Notes: generated by a model from the letters alone, not told the origin. A stretch of 16,569 nucleotides of DNA from JBNKFQ01 sp050289385 (GCA_050289385.1 JBNKFQ010000360.1:1-16569); one strand, 5' to 3'. Numbered from the stretch's first letter, positions 1 through 7,557 are shown. Program-made: numbers and translations.

Positions 1-98
1 GAGCGGGAGCTGAATTATCTGTTTGGCTTCCGCCCATTTCATTTATCCAGTTCATAGTCCTGTGGTAAACAGATTACAGATATTGCAGGGCATTTGAC

Positions 99-133
99 AG
101 GCTGCACTCGGCCGGGTGGATTTCGTGCAGCCT
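99..133 (+). other. Inverted repeat (hairpin) upstream of the DUF3604 gene
   Basis: AGGCTGCAC at 99-107 pairs perfectly with GTGCAGCCT at 125-133 across a 17-nt loop. No T-run follows, so it is not a classical terminator. It may end a gene lying left of the window or act in the 5' leader of the gene starting at 174. Bases 1-98 show no recognisable gene. Confidence 0.4.
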
Positions 134-173
134 CTATCCAGGGCCCTAAATAATCGACGAAGGAGTTTTTCCA

Positions 174-2000
174 ATGAATAACAATAGGGTTAAATCTCAT
201 ACAGGGGCCTGGCGTTATTTTCTCCTTATTATGGGCACGCTATTTTCCTCAGTAGTGGCTTCTGAGCAGTCTCCCTATCCTGACAACGTCTATTGGGGCG
301 ATACCCACTTGCACACCAATCTGTCGGTCGATGCCTACAGCTTGGGAAACCGGCTGTCTCCTTCAGACGCCTATCGCTTTGCGCAAGGCGAACAGGTAAA
401 AGGCTTTCAGGGGGTGCCTCTAAAACTAGAGCGCCCGCTGGATTTTCTTGTGGTGGCGGATCACGCGGCCAATATGGGTGTCTATCCGGCGCTGGAAGCA
501 GGTGATCCACAGTTAATGGCGACCGAAGTTGGGAAACAATGGCACACCCGCTTACAAGAGGCTTTGCCCAATATCCTCAAGGCGAAGGAGTTTTCCTACA
601 AGGCGGGGCGTACGTTGGTAGAACTACAGAACCATTCGGTACCCATAACAACAAAAGCTTTCCAGAAAACGGTTTGGGAAAAGGTGGCAGCAACAGCAGA
701 TCGTTATAACAAACCAGGCAAATTCACCGCATTTATCGGCTATGAGTGGACCCCCATGGAGACCTACATACATCGGGTCGTGGTTTTTAAGGACGGTGCC
801 GAAATGGCGAGCCAAACACGGCCTTTCACTCAGTTGGACAGTCTCAAACCCGAGGATCTGTGGGACCACCTCGCGGACTACCACAGAAAGACAGGGGGGG
901 AAGTGTTGGCTATCCCCCACAACGCGAACCTGTCGCCGGGAAATATGTTTGCGTTAACTGACTCACAAGGGAAATCCTTCACAGTATCCTACGCTAAAAC
1001 GCGCAGTCGCTGGGAGCCTTTACTGGAAGTCGTACAACAAAAAGGTGACAGTGAAACACACCCATTGTTGTCGTCATCGGATGAGTTTGCCGATTATGAA
1101 GTGTTGGAACCTTACAAAAAAACGAGGGAAGGGCATCACCGTTACGAATATGCTCGTTCCGCCCTGAAGCTGGGCATATCAGAGCAAAATCGGCTGGGTG
1201 TCAATCCGTTTAAATTTGGCATGCTCGGCAGTACCGATTCTCACACTTCACTATCCGCGGCGGAAAACAAATCGTATTGGGTCACTATCCCTGTGACTGC
1301 GGGCAATGAAATGTGGTGGCGTCACTCTGTCGGAGGTTATGCCGCCATATGGGCACGGGAAAATACCCGTGAATCCCTGTTTGACGCCATGCGGCGCCGG
1401 GAGGTCTATGCCACCACCGGGTCCCGCATTCGGTTACGTTTTTTCGGCGGATGGGATTACGATAAAGACGATGCTCTTAAGTCTGATCTCGCCAATGTCG
1501 GTTATACAAAAGGTGTCCCCATGGGTGGTGATTTAACCCGGGCCCCCGTGAACAAGGCCCCCAGCTTTCTTGTCCGGGCCATAAAAGATCCCGATGGTGC
1601 GAACCTCGATCGCGTGCAGGTGATCAAAGGGTGGCTGGGTAAAGATGGCGAGCTGTATGAAAAAGTCTACAACGTTGCACTTTCTGATAACCGTGTAGAA
1701 GACAAAAACGGAAAAGCCCCGCCCGTGGGCAACACGGTAAACGTCGAAGGTGCCAGTTACACGAATACTATCGGCGATCCTGAGTTAACCCGGGTTTGGA
1801 CCGATCCGGATTTTAAAAGGAATGAGCTGGCGTTTTACTACGTACGCGTTCTGGAAATACCCACGCCGCGTTGGCCGGCTTACGCCATCAAAAATAGGGG
1901 GTTGGCTGTTCCCGGGGAAGTGCCACTGGTTGCACAACAGAGGGCGTACACCTCCCCGATTTGGTATACGCCCTCGTTGTCTGAGGTACAGAAAGATTAG
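174..2000 (+). CDS. Exported DUF3604 domain protein (PHP-like metal-binding fold)
   Basis: This 608-residue protein has a basic start and a hydrophobic stretch at about residues 13-30 ending in VVAS, consistent with a Sec signal peptide. The mature part opens with YWGDTHLHTNLSVDAY (40-55), the hallmark of the DUF3604 family. Its D43-x-H45-x-H47 cluster resembles the metal site of PHP/amidohydrolase-like enzymes. Further likely ligands are D96-H97 in FLVVADHA, H249 in AIPHN, and D355 and H357 in GSTDSH. Length is normal for the family. A good ribosome binding site, AGGAG at 161-165, lies 8 nt before the ATG and fixes the start. The family has no firmly established reaction known to me; a metal-dependent hydrolase acting in the periplasm is inference. 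It is followed in the same frame by a short decayed ORF, and no operon partner is evident. Confidence 0.9.
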   Translation: MNNNRVKSHTGAWRYFLLIMGTLFSSVVASEQSPYPDNVYWGDTHLHTNLSVDAYSLGNRLSPSDAYRFAQGEQVKGFQGVPLKLERPLDFLVVADHAANMGVYPALEAGDPQLMATEVGKQWHTRLQEALPNILKAKEFSYKAGRTLVELQNHSVPITTKAFQKTVWEKVAATADRYNKPGKFTAFIGYEWTPMETYIHRVVVFKDGAEMASQTRPFTQLDSLKPEDLWDHLADYHRKTGGEVLAIPHNANLSPGNMFALTDSQGKSFTVSYAKTRSRWEPLLEVVQQKGDSETHPLLSSSDEFADYEVLEPYKKTREGHHRYEYARSALKLGISEQNRLGVNPFKFGMLGSTDSHTSLSAAENKSYWVTIPVTAGNEMWWRHSVGGYAAIWARENTRESLFDAMRRREVYATTGSRIRLRFFGGWDYDKDDALKSDLANVGYTKGVPMGGDLTRAPVNKAPSFLVRAIKDPDGANLDRVQVIKGWLGKDGELYEKVYNVALSDNRVEDKNGKAPPVGNTVNVEGASYTNTIGDPELTRVWTDPDFKRNELAFYYVRVLEIPTPRWPAYAIKNRGLAVPGEVPLVAQQRAYTSPIWYTPSLSEVQKD

Positions 2001-2222
2001 AGCAACCGTATCTATTCCGATATTTTTCCTTTGATGCAGCGTTATGGCTATACAGGTGATCTGTTCGTCAATTCAATGGTTTCTCCCTCAAGCGGCGAGG
2101 GCGGCACCTTTGTCTATCGCAGGCGCAAATCCGTGGGCGTGCTGGGCGGTATCCTCGGCTGGGACTACCCTCTGGCACTCGACGCTGGCAATAGCCTAAC
2201 ATCTGGAACATTATCGAAATAA
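2001..2222 (+). pseudogene. Decayed fragment, aldehyde dehydrogenase-like
   Basis: An open stretch of 73 codons continues in the same frame right after the TAG of the DUF3604 gene; the first ATG is at 2031 and there is no ribosome binding site. The middle part, GTFVYRRRKSVGVLGGILG followed by WDYPL, resembles the segment of betaine-aldehyde-type dehydrogenases with pattern FVYxRRxPxGVxxGIxxWxYP. What follows (ALDAGNSL) fits the next conserved piece (ALAAGN) if about ten residues are deleted. The first 30 residues (SDIFPLMQRYGYTGDLFVN) do not fit that family. They faintly recall polysaccharide deacetylases. The piece is far too short to be an enzyme and is best read as a remnant; the assignment is from memory of family motifs only. 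Confidence 0.35.
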
Positions 2223-2248
2223 AAATAGTCGAACGAGCTGAAACCAAA

Positions 2249-2265
2249 AATTGGTTGGACCAATT
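2249..2265. promoter_or_regulatory. GntR operator, PdhR/LldR-type palindrome
   Basis: AATTGGTTGGACCAATT is a perfect 7+3+7 dyad matching the AATTGGTnnnACCAATT consensus known for PdhR and close to LldR sites of the FCD subfamily. It lies 160 bp before the GntR gene at 2425. A TTGACA box (2267-2272) starts 2 bp after it, so a bound repressor would cover the -35 region, although no well-spaced -10 follows (TAAAAT at 2294-2299 is 21 nt away). Inference: autoregulation of the gntR-hydroxy-acid dehydrogenase unit. The rest of 2223-2424 is AT-rich leader without a gene. Confidence 0.7.
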
Positions 2266-2424
2266 ATTGACAACGTTGTGTATTGCTGAAAATTAAAATT
2301 ATTAAATATCAATGAGTTGTATGATTTTTCGGCAAGCTCTCATTTTGTCATTGTATAAAACCGTGTTATTTGGCTAGATTAACCTGATCGCGATACTTTA
2401 CTTTCGCCCAACCGATAACTGCCC

Positions 2425-3222
2425 ATGCCTCGCACATCAACACCCAAAACTGTACAGGCCTCAATGCCCGCGCGCGTTGCCCATCAAATCGAGGCAATGA
2501 TTCTTGATGGCCGCCTGGAAGCGGGGCGCCGTCTGCCAGCGGAACGCAGCCTCTGCCAAAGTCTCAATGTTTCCCGCAATACCCTGAGGGAAGGTCTGAG
2601 GGAATTGCGTTCCCGTGGCGTGATCGAAACGCGCGGTGGCAGTGGCACGTTTGTGTCCGAGTTCAGGGAACTGCAAATGCTGCAGCCGATTACGCCACTG
2701 CAAAACTTGCTGCAGAATCATCCCGACACCCTGGATGGATTATTGCAAGTACGTCGTTTGCTGGAAGGGGAGGCGGCTTACCAGGCTGCGCGTCGGGCGT
2801 CGGAAGATGACCTCGAGGAACTGAAGCGGGTATATGGCAGCCTGGTAGCGCAGCTTACCGACATGGACAATCGTGGCAGTTACGCGGAGCGAGACATCCG
2901 TTTTCACCGTGCTATTTATGCGGCTGCCCACAATCCGATTTTGATGTTGGCGCTCAACAGCTTTCGCGATTTGATGACGAGTTTTATGTTTGGCAGCGCC
3001 ACTAAACTGTATCAGCAGCCGTTGACAAAGCGCCGCTTGCGAACCCAGCACCGGCGTATTTATCGCGCGATTGTTGAGCGCGATGCCGCCGCCGCCCGTC
3101 GCGCCGCTATCGCCCATATCGATGCGGCGGCGGCAAGCTTGAAGGAATTAACGGATTTGGGTCGCACGTCGGTTGTCGCACGTCGCACGCCAACGGCCAA
3201 AGACAACCAGAAAGATGGCTAG
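2425..3222 (+). CDS. GntR family regulator, FCD (FadR/LldR/PdhR) subfamily
   Basis: A 265-residue transcription factor. Residues about 15-78 form the winged helix-turn-helix: ARVAHQIEAMILDGRLEAG, then LPAERSLCQSLNVSRNTLRE and the wing GVIETRGGSGTFV. Residues about 100-240 form the all-helical FCD ligand domain with the expected metal ligands D157, H161, H209 and H231. FCD regulators related to LldR, GlcC and PdhR sense small carboxylates such as lactate, glycolate or pyruvate. The gene next door encodes a hydroxy-acid dehydrogenase, so a 2-hydroxy acid is the likely effector (inference). A perfect PdhR/LldR-type operator lies 160 bp upstream. No clear Shine-Dalgarno precedes the ATG. The last 22 residues (from about 244) are encoded by the left end of an inverted-repeat element, so the native C-terminus appears to have been replaced. 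Confidence 0.88.
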   Translation: MPRTSTPKTVQASMPARVAHQIEAMILDGRLEAGRRLPAERSLCQSLNVSRNTLREGLRELRSRGVIETRGGSGTFVSEFRELQMLQPITPLQNLLQNHPDTLDGLLQVRRLLEGEAAYQAARRASEDDLEELKRVYGSLVAQLTDMDNRGSYAERDIRFHRAIYAAAHNPILMLALNSFRDLMTSFMFGSATKLYQQPLTKRRLRTQHRRIYRAIVERDAAAARRAAIAHIDAAAASLKELTDLGRTSVVARRTPTAKDNQKDG

Positions 3223-3323
3223 ATACGGTTTCATAACTACTGTCGCCGAACCACTTGGGCCGAACAAAGCAATGGCCCGAGGATCTTGGCGTGCGACGTG
3301 CGACGTGCGACGTGCGACCCAAA
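3156..3323. repeat. Inverted-repeat element built of GTCGCAC heptamers
   Basis: Left arm 3156-3193 and right arm 3286-3323 are 38-bp inverted repeats matching at 35 positions; the three mismatches are adjacent (3172-3174). Each arm starts TTTGGGTCGCACGTCG and ends CGCACGCCAA, and is largely tandem copies of GTCGCAC. The 92-bp centre carries the regulator's stop codon and a smaller hairpin (CTTGGGCC 3254-3261 with GGCCCGAG 3274-3281). No transposase is present and no target duplication is obvious. The form suggests a non-autonomous MITE- or REP-like element; it could also act as a transcription attenuator between gntR and the dehydrogenase gene. Confidence 0.75.
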
Positions 3324-3370
3324 AATAAACCCACCCAATTTCCCGATCACCAACCAAGTCAGAAAAAATC

Positions 3371-4531
3371 ATGCCTTCACTGAATAACTGCCACAACATC
3401 GCCAACTTGCGCAAACGGGCCAAAGCCAAATTGCCTGCGCCCATGTTTCACTACATCGACGGTGGCGCCGATGATGAATGGACTTTGCGCCGCAACACCG
3501 CCGCCTTTGACGACTACCAGTTGCTGCCCAATTACCTGACAAATATCGAGGCCATCGACCTTTCAACGGAGGTGCTGGGTACTCGGCTCGACCTGCCATT
3601 TTTTCTGGCGCCAACCGGTATGTCGCGGCTGTTTCACCACGAAAAAGAGCTGGCCGCCTGTCGGGCGGCAGATCAATTCGGCACGCTGTACAGCCTGTCG
3701 ACACTCTCTACCACCAGTCTTGAAGAGGTCGCTGCAGCAACCAGCGGCCCCAAAATGTTTCAGATTTATATTCTCAAAGACCGTGAACTCACTCGTGAAT
3801 TTGTCGAGCGCTGCAAGGCGAGCGGTTACCGGGCGCTGTGTTTAACGGTGGACACCATGGTGGCGGGCAATCGCGAGCGAGACCTGGTCAATGGCATGAC
3901 CATGCCACCCAAAATTACCGCAAAAAATCTTTTTAGCTATGGCAGCCGTTTTCACTGGCTGTTCAATCTGCTGCTAAAGCCGGACTTTAAACTGGCGAAC
4001 GTAGTCCACCGCGTCGATGCGCTTGGAAAAGGTGCCATGGGCCTGATCGACTACGTCAATAGCCAGTTTGATCGCAGTGTCACTTGGGACGATGCCGCCT
4101 GGCTGGCCGAACAGTGGGACGGCCCCTTTGTAATCAAGGGGCTGCAATCTCCAGCTGATGCCCGGCGCGCAGTGGACATAGGTGCCACCGCGTTGATGGT
4201 GTCCAACCACGGTGGGCGCCAGTTGGAGGGCGCTCCGGCGCCAGTGGATTGTATTGCACCGATACGCGACGCTGTTGGTGAGAAACTGCAGTTGATTGTC
4301 GATGGAGGTATTCGCCGCGGTACCCACATCATCAAAGCCCTGGCACAGGGGGCTGACGCTTGTTCCATCGGGCGGGCCTATCTTTATGGTTTGGCCGCCG
4401 GTGGGCAAGCTGGCGTTGAACGCGCACTCGCACTTTTGAAAACCGAAATGGAACGCTCCCTCGCGCTGTTGGGAGTGAGCGCCAGCAGTCAGCTTAACGC
4501 GCAACATTTACTACCTTTACGAAAGGAATAA
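3371..4531 (+). CDS. FMN-dependent alpha-hydroxy-acid dehydrogenase (LldD-like)
   Basis: A 386-residue (S)-2-hydroxy-acid dehydrogenase/oxidase, the usual length. It oxidises a 2-hydroxy acid such as L-lactate to the 2-keto acid with FMN, normally passing electrons to the quinone pool at the inner membrane. Active-site residues of the glycolate oxidase family are all present: Y28 (FHYIDGGADDE), Y133 (FQIYILKDR), R168 (AGNRERD), K256 (FVIKG), catalytic H280 and R283 (VSNHGGRQLEG). The phosphate-binding DGGIRRG is at 311-317 and GRA at 334-336. The loop at about 178-215, often used for membrane contact, differs from E. coli LldD. The substrate may therefore be lactate, mandelate or another hydroxy acid. 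It lies 148 bp after the GntR gene, most of the gap being the inverted-repeat element. No strong Shine-Dalgarno is visible, but the start fits the family. Confidence 0.9.
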   Translation: MPSLNNCHNIANLRKRAKAKLPAPMFHYIDGGADDEWTLRRNTAAFDDYQLLPNYLTNIEAIDLSTEVLGTRLDLPFFLAPTGMSRLFHHEKELAACRAADQFGTLYSLSTLSTTSLEEVAAATSGPKMFQIYILKDRELTREFVERCKASGYRALCLTVDTMVAGNRERDLVNGMTMPPKITAKNLFSYGSRFHWLFNLLLKPDFKLANVVHRVDALGKGAMGLIDYVNSQFDRSVTWDDAAWLAEQWDGPFVIKGLQSPADARRAVDIGATALMVSNHGGRQLEGAPAPVDCIAPIRDAVGEKLQLIVDGGIRRGTHIIKALAQGADACSIGRAYLYGLAAGGQAGVERALALLKTEMERSLALLGVSASSQLNAQHLLPLRKE

Positions 4532-4533
4532 CT

Positions 4534-4701
4534 ATGATGAAGCGCTTTTATATTAAATCGGCAATATGCAGGAGGCGTTTATTCGTACAAGTTTACCTCC
4601 CTGTCCGATTTACCGGCTCCAAAACCCACAAGCATCCAGATATAAGCGGTGCGCGCCTTTCCTGGTTGCGTTTATTCAATAATTATTCACGGAGAACATA
4701 A
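4534..4701 (+). CDS. Small basic ORF between the dehydrogenase and S9 genes
   Basis: A 55-residue ORF begins 2 nt after the dehydrogenase stop, with a good AAAGGA (4522-4527) 6 nt before its ATG. Its TAA (4699-4701) directly abuts the ATG of the S9 gene, a geometry that permits translational coupling. The product is rich in Arg and Lys, starts MMKRFYIKSAICRRR, has no membrane segment and matches no family I know. It may be a coupling leader peptide or the relic of a deleted gene. The strong initiation signal is the only positive evidence. Confidence 0.3.
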   Translation: MMKRFYIKSAICRRRLFVQVYLPVRFTGSKTHKHPDISGARLSWLRLFNNYSRRT

Positions 4702-7185
4702 ATGTCAGATCGTAACTCCACAGAAACCACTTCAGACAACCTGTCAGATAGCGCCACAACATTGTCCCGACGCGGTTTTATGCAGCGATCTGCCGGAGCC
4801 TTGCTCGCTGCGGGCGCAATAAACCAACTGCTACCAGAAGCGGCGAGCGCGGGGACAGATAAATCTGAATGCTCGCGAGGGGCCGAATCGACAGCCACCG
4901 ACATAGAAGCTCGCTATCGGCGTGCGCAATATCTTGATCAACTCAAATATACACGCAAACTGCGTAATACCACTCTTTTCCCCCACTGGGTTGGCGACAG
5001 CAATGTGTTCTGGTATGTGCGGGAGTTGCCTGACGAGAAACTCGAATACCGAATAGTGGACGCCAAAAGCCAATCAAACCAGGTGGCGTTTGACCATGAA
5101 AAACTCGCCAGATCACTGGCGCACGCTGTGGGTAAAAAAGTAGTGGATCGGCAAGAGTTGCCATTGCAGTCAGTGGAAATCACATTGACACCTCGCACCG
5201 TCAGTTTTGAGGCCTTCAATGAAAAATGGCGTTACGACGATGCCAGTGGTGCCTGTACAAAACTGAAGTCGTATCCAAAGGAGTGGGGTATATCGCCAGA
5301 TGGCAAAAAAGCGGTTTTCGTGCGTGACTACAATCTCTGGTTGCGGGACCTTGCCTCGGGCAGCGAAAAACCTCTGACAACCGATGGTGAAAAATTTTAT
5401 GTTTATTCCGGTATGCCGACTGTGTATGGCCGTCAGGAAGGGCAGTCCCTGGAAGTGAGCTGGTCGTCGGATTCGAAGTGGGTTTTCACTCATCTGATCG
5501 ACACCCGCGAGGTCAAGGTCGCGCCACCTCTGATCCAGCACGTTCCCACGGATGGCACCCTGCGTCCCAATTTTATCCATCCCGACCGGCGTGTCGCCTT
5601 CCCCGAAGACGAACACATCGAATGCTACCGGTTTGTCGCGATCGACGTGGTCACCGGACAGGTCAATAAAGCGGATTTTGAGCCGACACCGGTGCTTTAC
5701 CCGCCCTATGTCGGTTACTTTAGCGGCGGCCGCGGCTGGTGGAACAAGGATAATCGTCGCGCCTATTTTGTCCATCTGAAGCGCGGTGGTAAAAATGCGC
5801 AGCTCGTGGAGTTCGATACCCATACCGGCAACACCCGTGTACTGATCGACGATCCCCACGATGGTGTGATCGCCTTTCAGCCGATATCTCATCTGGTGCC
5901 TGTTTTTCAGCCGTTGCCGGAAACCAATGAAATTATCTGGTTTTCCGAACGCGACGGCTGTGCGCACTTTTATCTGCATGATCTCAACACGGGTAAGTTG
6001 AAAAACGCGATCACCGAAGGCGAGTGGGTGGTACGTAATCTGCTGCACGTCGACCTGGGCCGCCGCGAGCTGTTTATTCAATCTTCTGGAAGGGTACCGG
6101 GTAACCACCTTCACTACGGCGATATCTGCCGGGTGAATATCGACACCGGTGAATTAACACCGGTAGCTACCAGTAATGATGAACATACGGTATGCGATGG
6201 CCGCGACGCTATTGTTTACGGGGAGGCACGAGGGGTATCGGCCAATGGCAAGTACATTGCCCTAACTCGCTCTCGGGTGGACACCGTACCGGTCAGTTTG
6301 CTGCTGGATCGCGATGGCAATACCCTGATGGAGATTGAAACCGCCGATGTATCGGCGCTGATGGATGGTATGCCCTGGCCGGAGTCACTTAAATTCAAGG
6401 GCGCTGATGGCAAAACTGATATTTATGGTGTGGTATTCAAACCCTCCGGTTTTTCTCTGGACAAAAAATACCCGGTGATCGACAGCTCCCACTATTTTTG
6501 CTTTCCGACGGGTTCCTTCAGCAACAGCTCGCATGGGTTTTACCTGGATGCTGCACTGCTGGCGGAATTGGGCTTTATTGTAGTGATGATTGCTCCGCGT
6601 GGCTCCGGTATGCGTGACGCAAAATTCAACCACACAGACCGGAGCCTGATGGCAGCCAATAATCAGGCTGACTGCGTGGCGTGGATCAGGCAACTCGCCG
6701 AACATTATTCTTATATTGATATCGACAGGGTTGGTATCAGTCCGATTTATGGTAGCGTTTCGAGTCCTCTGGTTGGCATGTTTGAGTATCCGGACTTTTA
6801 CAAGGTCGGGGTAAATATTTCATCTGCCGCTTATGGTCGCCTGAATTCCTCATTTGGCTTATACGAAGGGGACTGGCCTGATTTTGAAGAGATGGCAGAA
6901 AATTTCAAAGGCAAGCTGCTGTTAATTCACGGCATGATGGATGACGTCATTCCGGTGGCAATTACTTTTCGCGTAGTAGAGGCATTGCAAAAAGCCAACA
7001 AGGATTTTGACATGCTGATCTTGCCAAATCTGGGACACAGTTATTCGTCCTACGGCATGCGCCGAGCGTGGGACCACTATGTAAAACACCTGCTTGGTAT
7101 TGAACCACCGAAAAACTTCAAATTGAAAACCGGGTATGATCTCTATAAAATGAAACTCGCAAAAATGCAGGCAGAAAAGAGCTGA
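4702..7185 (+). CDS. Tat-exported S9 (DPP IV-like) peptidase homologue lacking the catalytic Ser
   Basis: An 827-residue member of the S9 prolyl oligopeptidase/dipeptidyl peptidase IV family. Residues 21-50 form a twin-arginine signal (LSRRGFMQ, a hydrophobic ALLAAGAI run, then ASA before the cleavage site). Residues about 70-550 correspond to the beta-propeller and 570-815 to the alpha/beta hydrolase. The catalytic Asp (D748 in IHGMMDDV) and His (H779 in LPNLGHS) are in place. The nucleophile elbow, usually VGIxGHSxGG, instead reads VGISPIYGSV, which puts Y683 at the serine position in an ungapped alignment running to YPDFYKV. No other frame restores GxSxG. Unless S685 or S687 substitutes, it is likely a non-peptidase, perhaps a peptide-binding protein (inference). 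GGAG at 4691-4694 gives the ribosome binding site. A hairpin terminator follows at 7202. Confidence 0.85.
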   Translation: MSDRNSTETTSDNLSDSATTLSRRGFMQRSAGALLAAGAINQLLPEAASAGTDKSECSRGAESTATDIEARYRRAQYLDQLKYTRKLRNTTLFPHWVGDSNVFWYVRELPDEKLEYRIVDAKSQSNQVAFDHEKLARSLAHAVGKKVVDRQELPLQSVEITLTPRTVSFEAFNEKWRYDDASGACTKLKSYPKEWGISPDGKKAVFVRDYNLWLRDLASGSEKPLTTDGEKFYVYSGMPTVYGRQEGQSLEVSWSSDSKWVFTHLIDTREVKVAPPLIQHVPTDGTLRPNFIHPDRRVAFPEDEHIECYRFVAIDVVTGQVNKADFEPTPVLYPPYVGYFSGGRGWWNKDNRRAYFVHLKRGGKNAQLVEFDTHTGNTRVLIDDPHDGVIAFQPISHLVPVFQPLPETNEIIWFSERDGCAHFYLHDLNTGKLKNAITEGEWVVRNLLHVDLGRRELFIQSSGRVPGNHLHYGDICRVNIDTGELTPVATSNDEHTVCDGRDAIVYGEARGVSANGKYIALTRSRVDTVPVSLLLDRDGNTLMEIETADVSALMDGMPWPESLKFKGADGKTDIYGVVFKPSGFSLDKKYPVIDSSHYFCFPTGSFSNSSHGFYLDAALLAELGFIVVMIAPRGSGMRDAKFNHTDRSLMAANNQADCVAWIRQLAEHYSYIDIDRVGISPIYGSVSSPLVGMFEYPDFYKVGVNISSAAYGRLNSSFGLYEGDWPDFEEMAENFKGKLLLIHGMMDDVIPVAITFRVVEALQKANKDFDMLILPNLGHSYSSYGMRRAWDHYVKHLLGIEPPKNFKLKTGYDLYKMKLAKMQAEKS

Positions 7186-7201
7186 TCTGTGCGACCATTG
7201 A

Positions 7202-7226
7202 AATGGCGGAGTAACATTCCGCCATT
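7202..7226 (+). terminator. Hairpin terminator after the S9 gene
   Basis: AATGGCGGA (7202-7210) and TCCGCCATT (7218-7226) form a perfect 9-bp stem with a 7-nt loop, 16 nt after the S9 stop. The following ACTCTTTCCC is pyrimidine-rich but only weakly T-rich, so efficiency is uncertain. Confidence 0.6.
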
Positions 7227-7299
7227 ACTCTTTCCCTTCGGTATGATCGCAACATGCCATCTGATACAACGCCTGTAACACAAGTCATGTAGTACACAT

Positions 7300-7314
7300 C
7301 AAAGTCCGACTTTG
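7300..7314. promoter_or_regulatory. Candidate operator palindrome upstream of ggt
   Basis: CAAAGTCCGACTTTG is a perfect 7+1+7 palindrome about 245 bp before the ggt start. Its size and symmetry suit a dimeric regulator, but I recognise no family consensus and it appears once in the window. Confidence 0.3.
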
Positions 7315-7557
7315 GCTAACCTTTACTCGCTTCAGAATTTTTGGGGTCTTGACTCCTGCATGGAGACGCCATTACTCTGCCACGGCGACCCTGGCAGGGT
7401 GGAAATGCTGAATTTTCAAACAACACCTGGTAATTTGATTTGTGACCATTCCACAGTCAGGGCTGGCCAGAACTAATAACATCAGAACCACAGCAAGCGT
7501 AAACCCGGTCATAAAAAGCACGAGAATAATCCGATCCAGCAATTGAGGAGAAAACGA

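Larger units (their letters stand above)
7186..7557 (+). other. Intergenic region before ggt, no gene
   Basis: This 372-base stretch holds a terminator hairpin (7202-7226), a 15-bp palindrome (7300-7314) and the ggt ribosome binding site GAGGAG (7545-7550). A 12-nt string, CGCCATTACTCT, occurs at 7220-7231 and again at 7367-7378. I see no convincing promoter; TTGACT at 7349-7354 has only a poor -10 partner. The antisense open frame crossing this region is a shadow of ggt. Confidence 0.5.

Noticed and set aside
2001..2090. Polysaccharide deacetylase reading of SDIFPLMQRYGYTGDLFVN
   Set aside because: The piece resembles the FPLLxxYGxxxTFFV segment but the preceding DDG metal motif is absent and the following sequence fits aldehyde dehydrogenases better; kept only as an alternative.
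3286..3323. Tandem GTGCGAC units as a CRISPR array
   Set aside because: Units are 7 bp, contiguous and without spacers, and the same block is inverted at 3156; there are no cas genes.
5170..6114. Long antisense open frame (314 codons) opposite the S9 gene
   Set aside because: It lies entirely inside a well-supported gene and its translation shows no recognisable domain; it is a by-product of codon usage on the other strand.
6721..6790. Frameshift hiding a normal GHSxGG motif in the S9 gene
   Set aside because: Reading the other two frames across 6731-6765 gives VSVRFMVAF or a stop, not a GxSxG elbow, while the used frame aligns without gaps on both sides.
7220..7378. 12-nt direct repeat CGCCATTACTCT at 7220-7231 and 7367-7378 as an insertion target duplication
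   Set aside because: Nothing between the copies looks like a mobile element, and 12 nt alone in a short region can be chance; the first copy overlaps the terminator stem.
7543..7557. TTG at 7543 as the ggt start
   Set aside because: It overlaps the GAGGAG ribosome binding site that serves ATG 7558, and it would add five residues ahead of a normal signal peptide.
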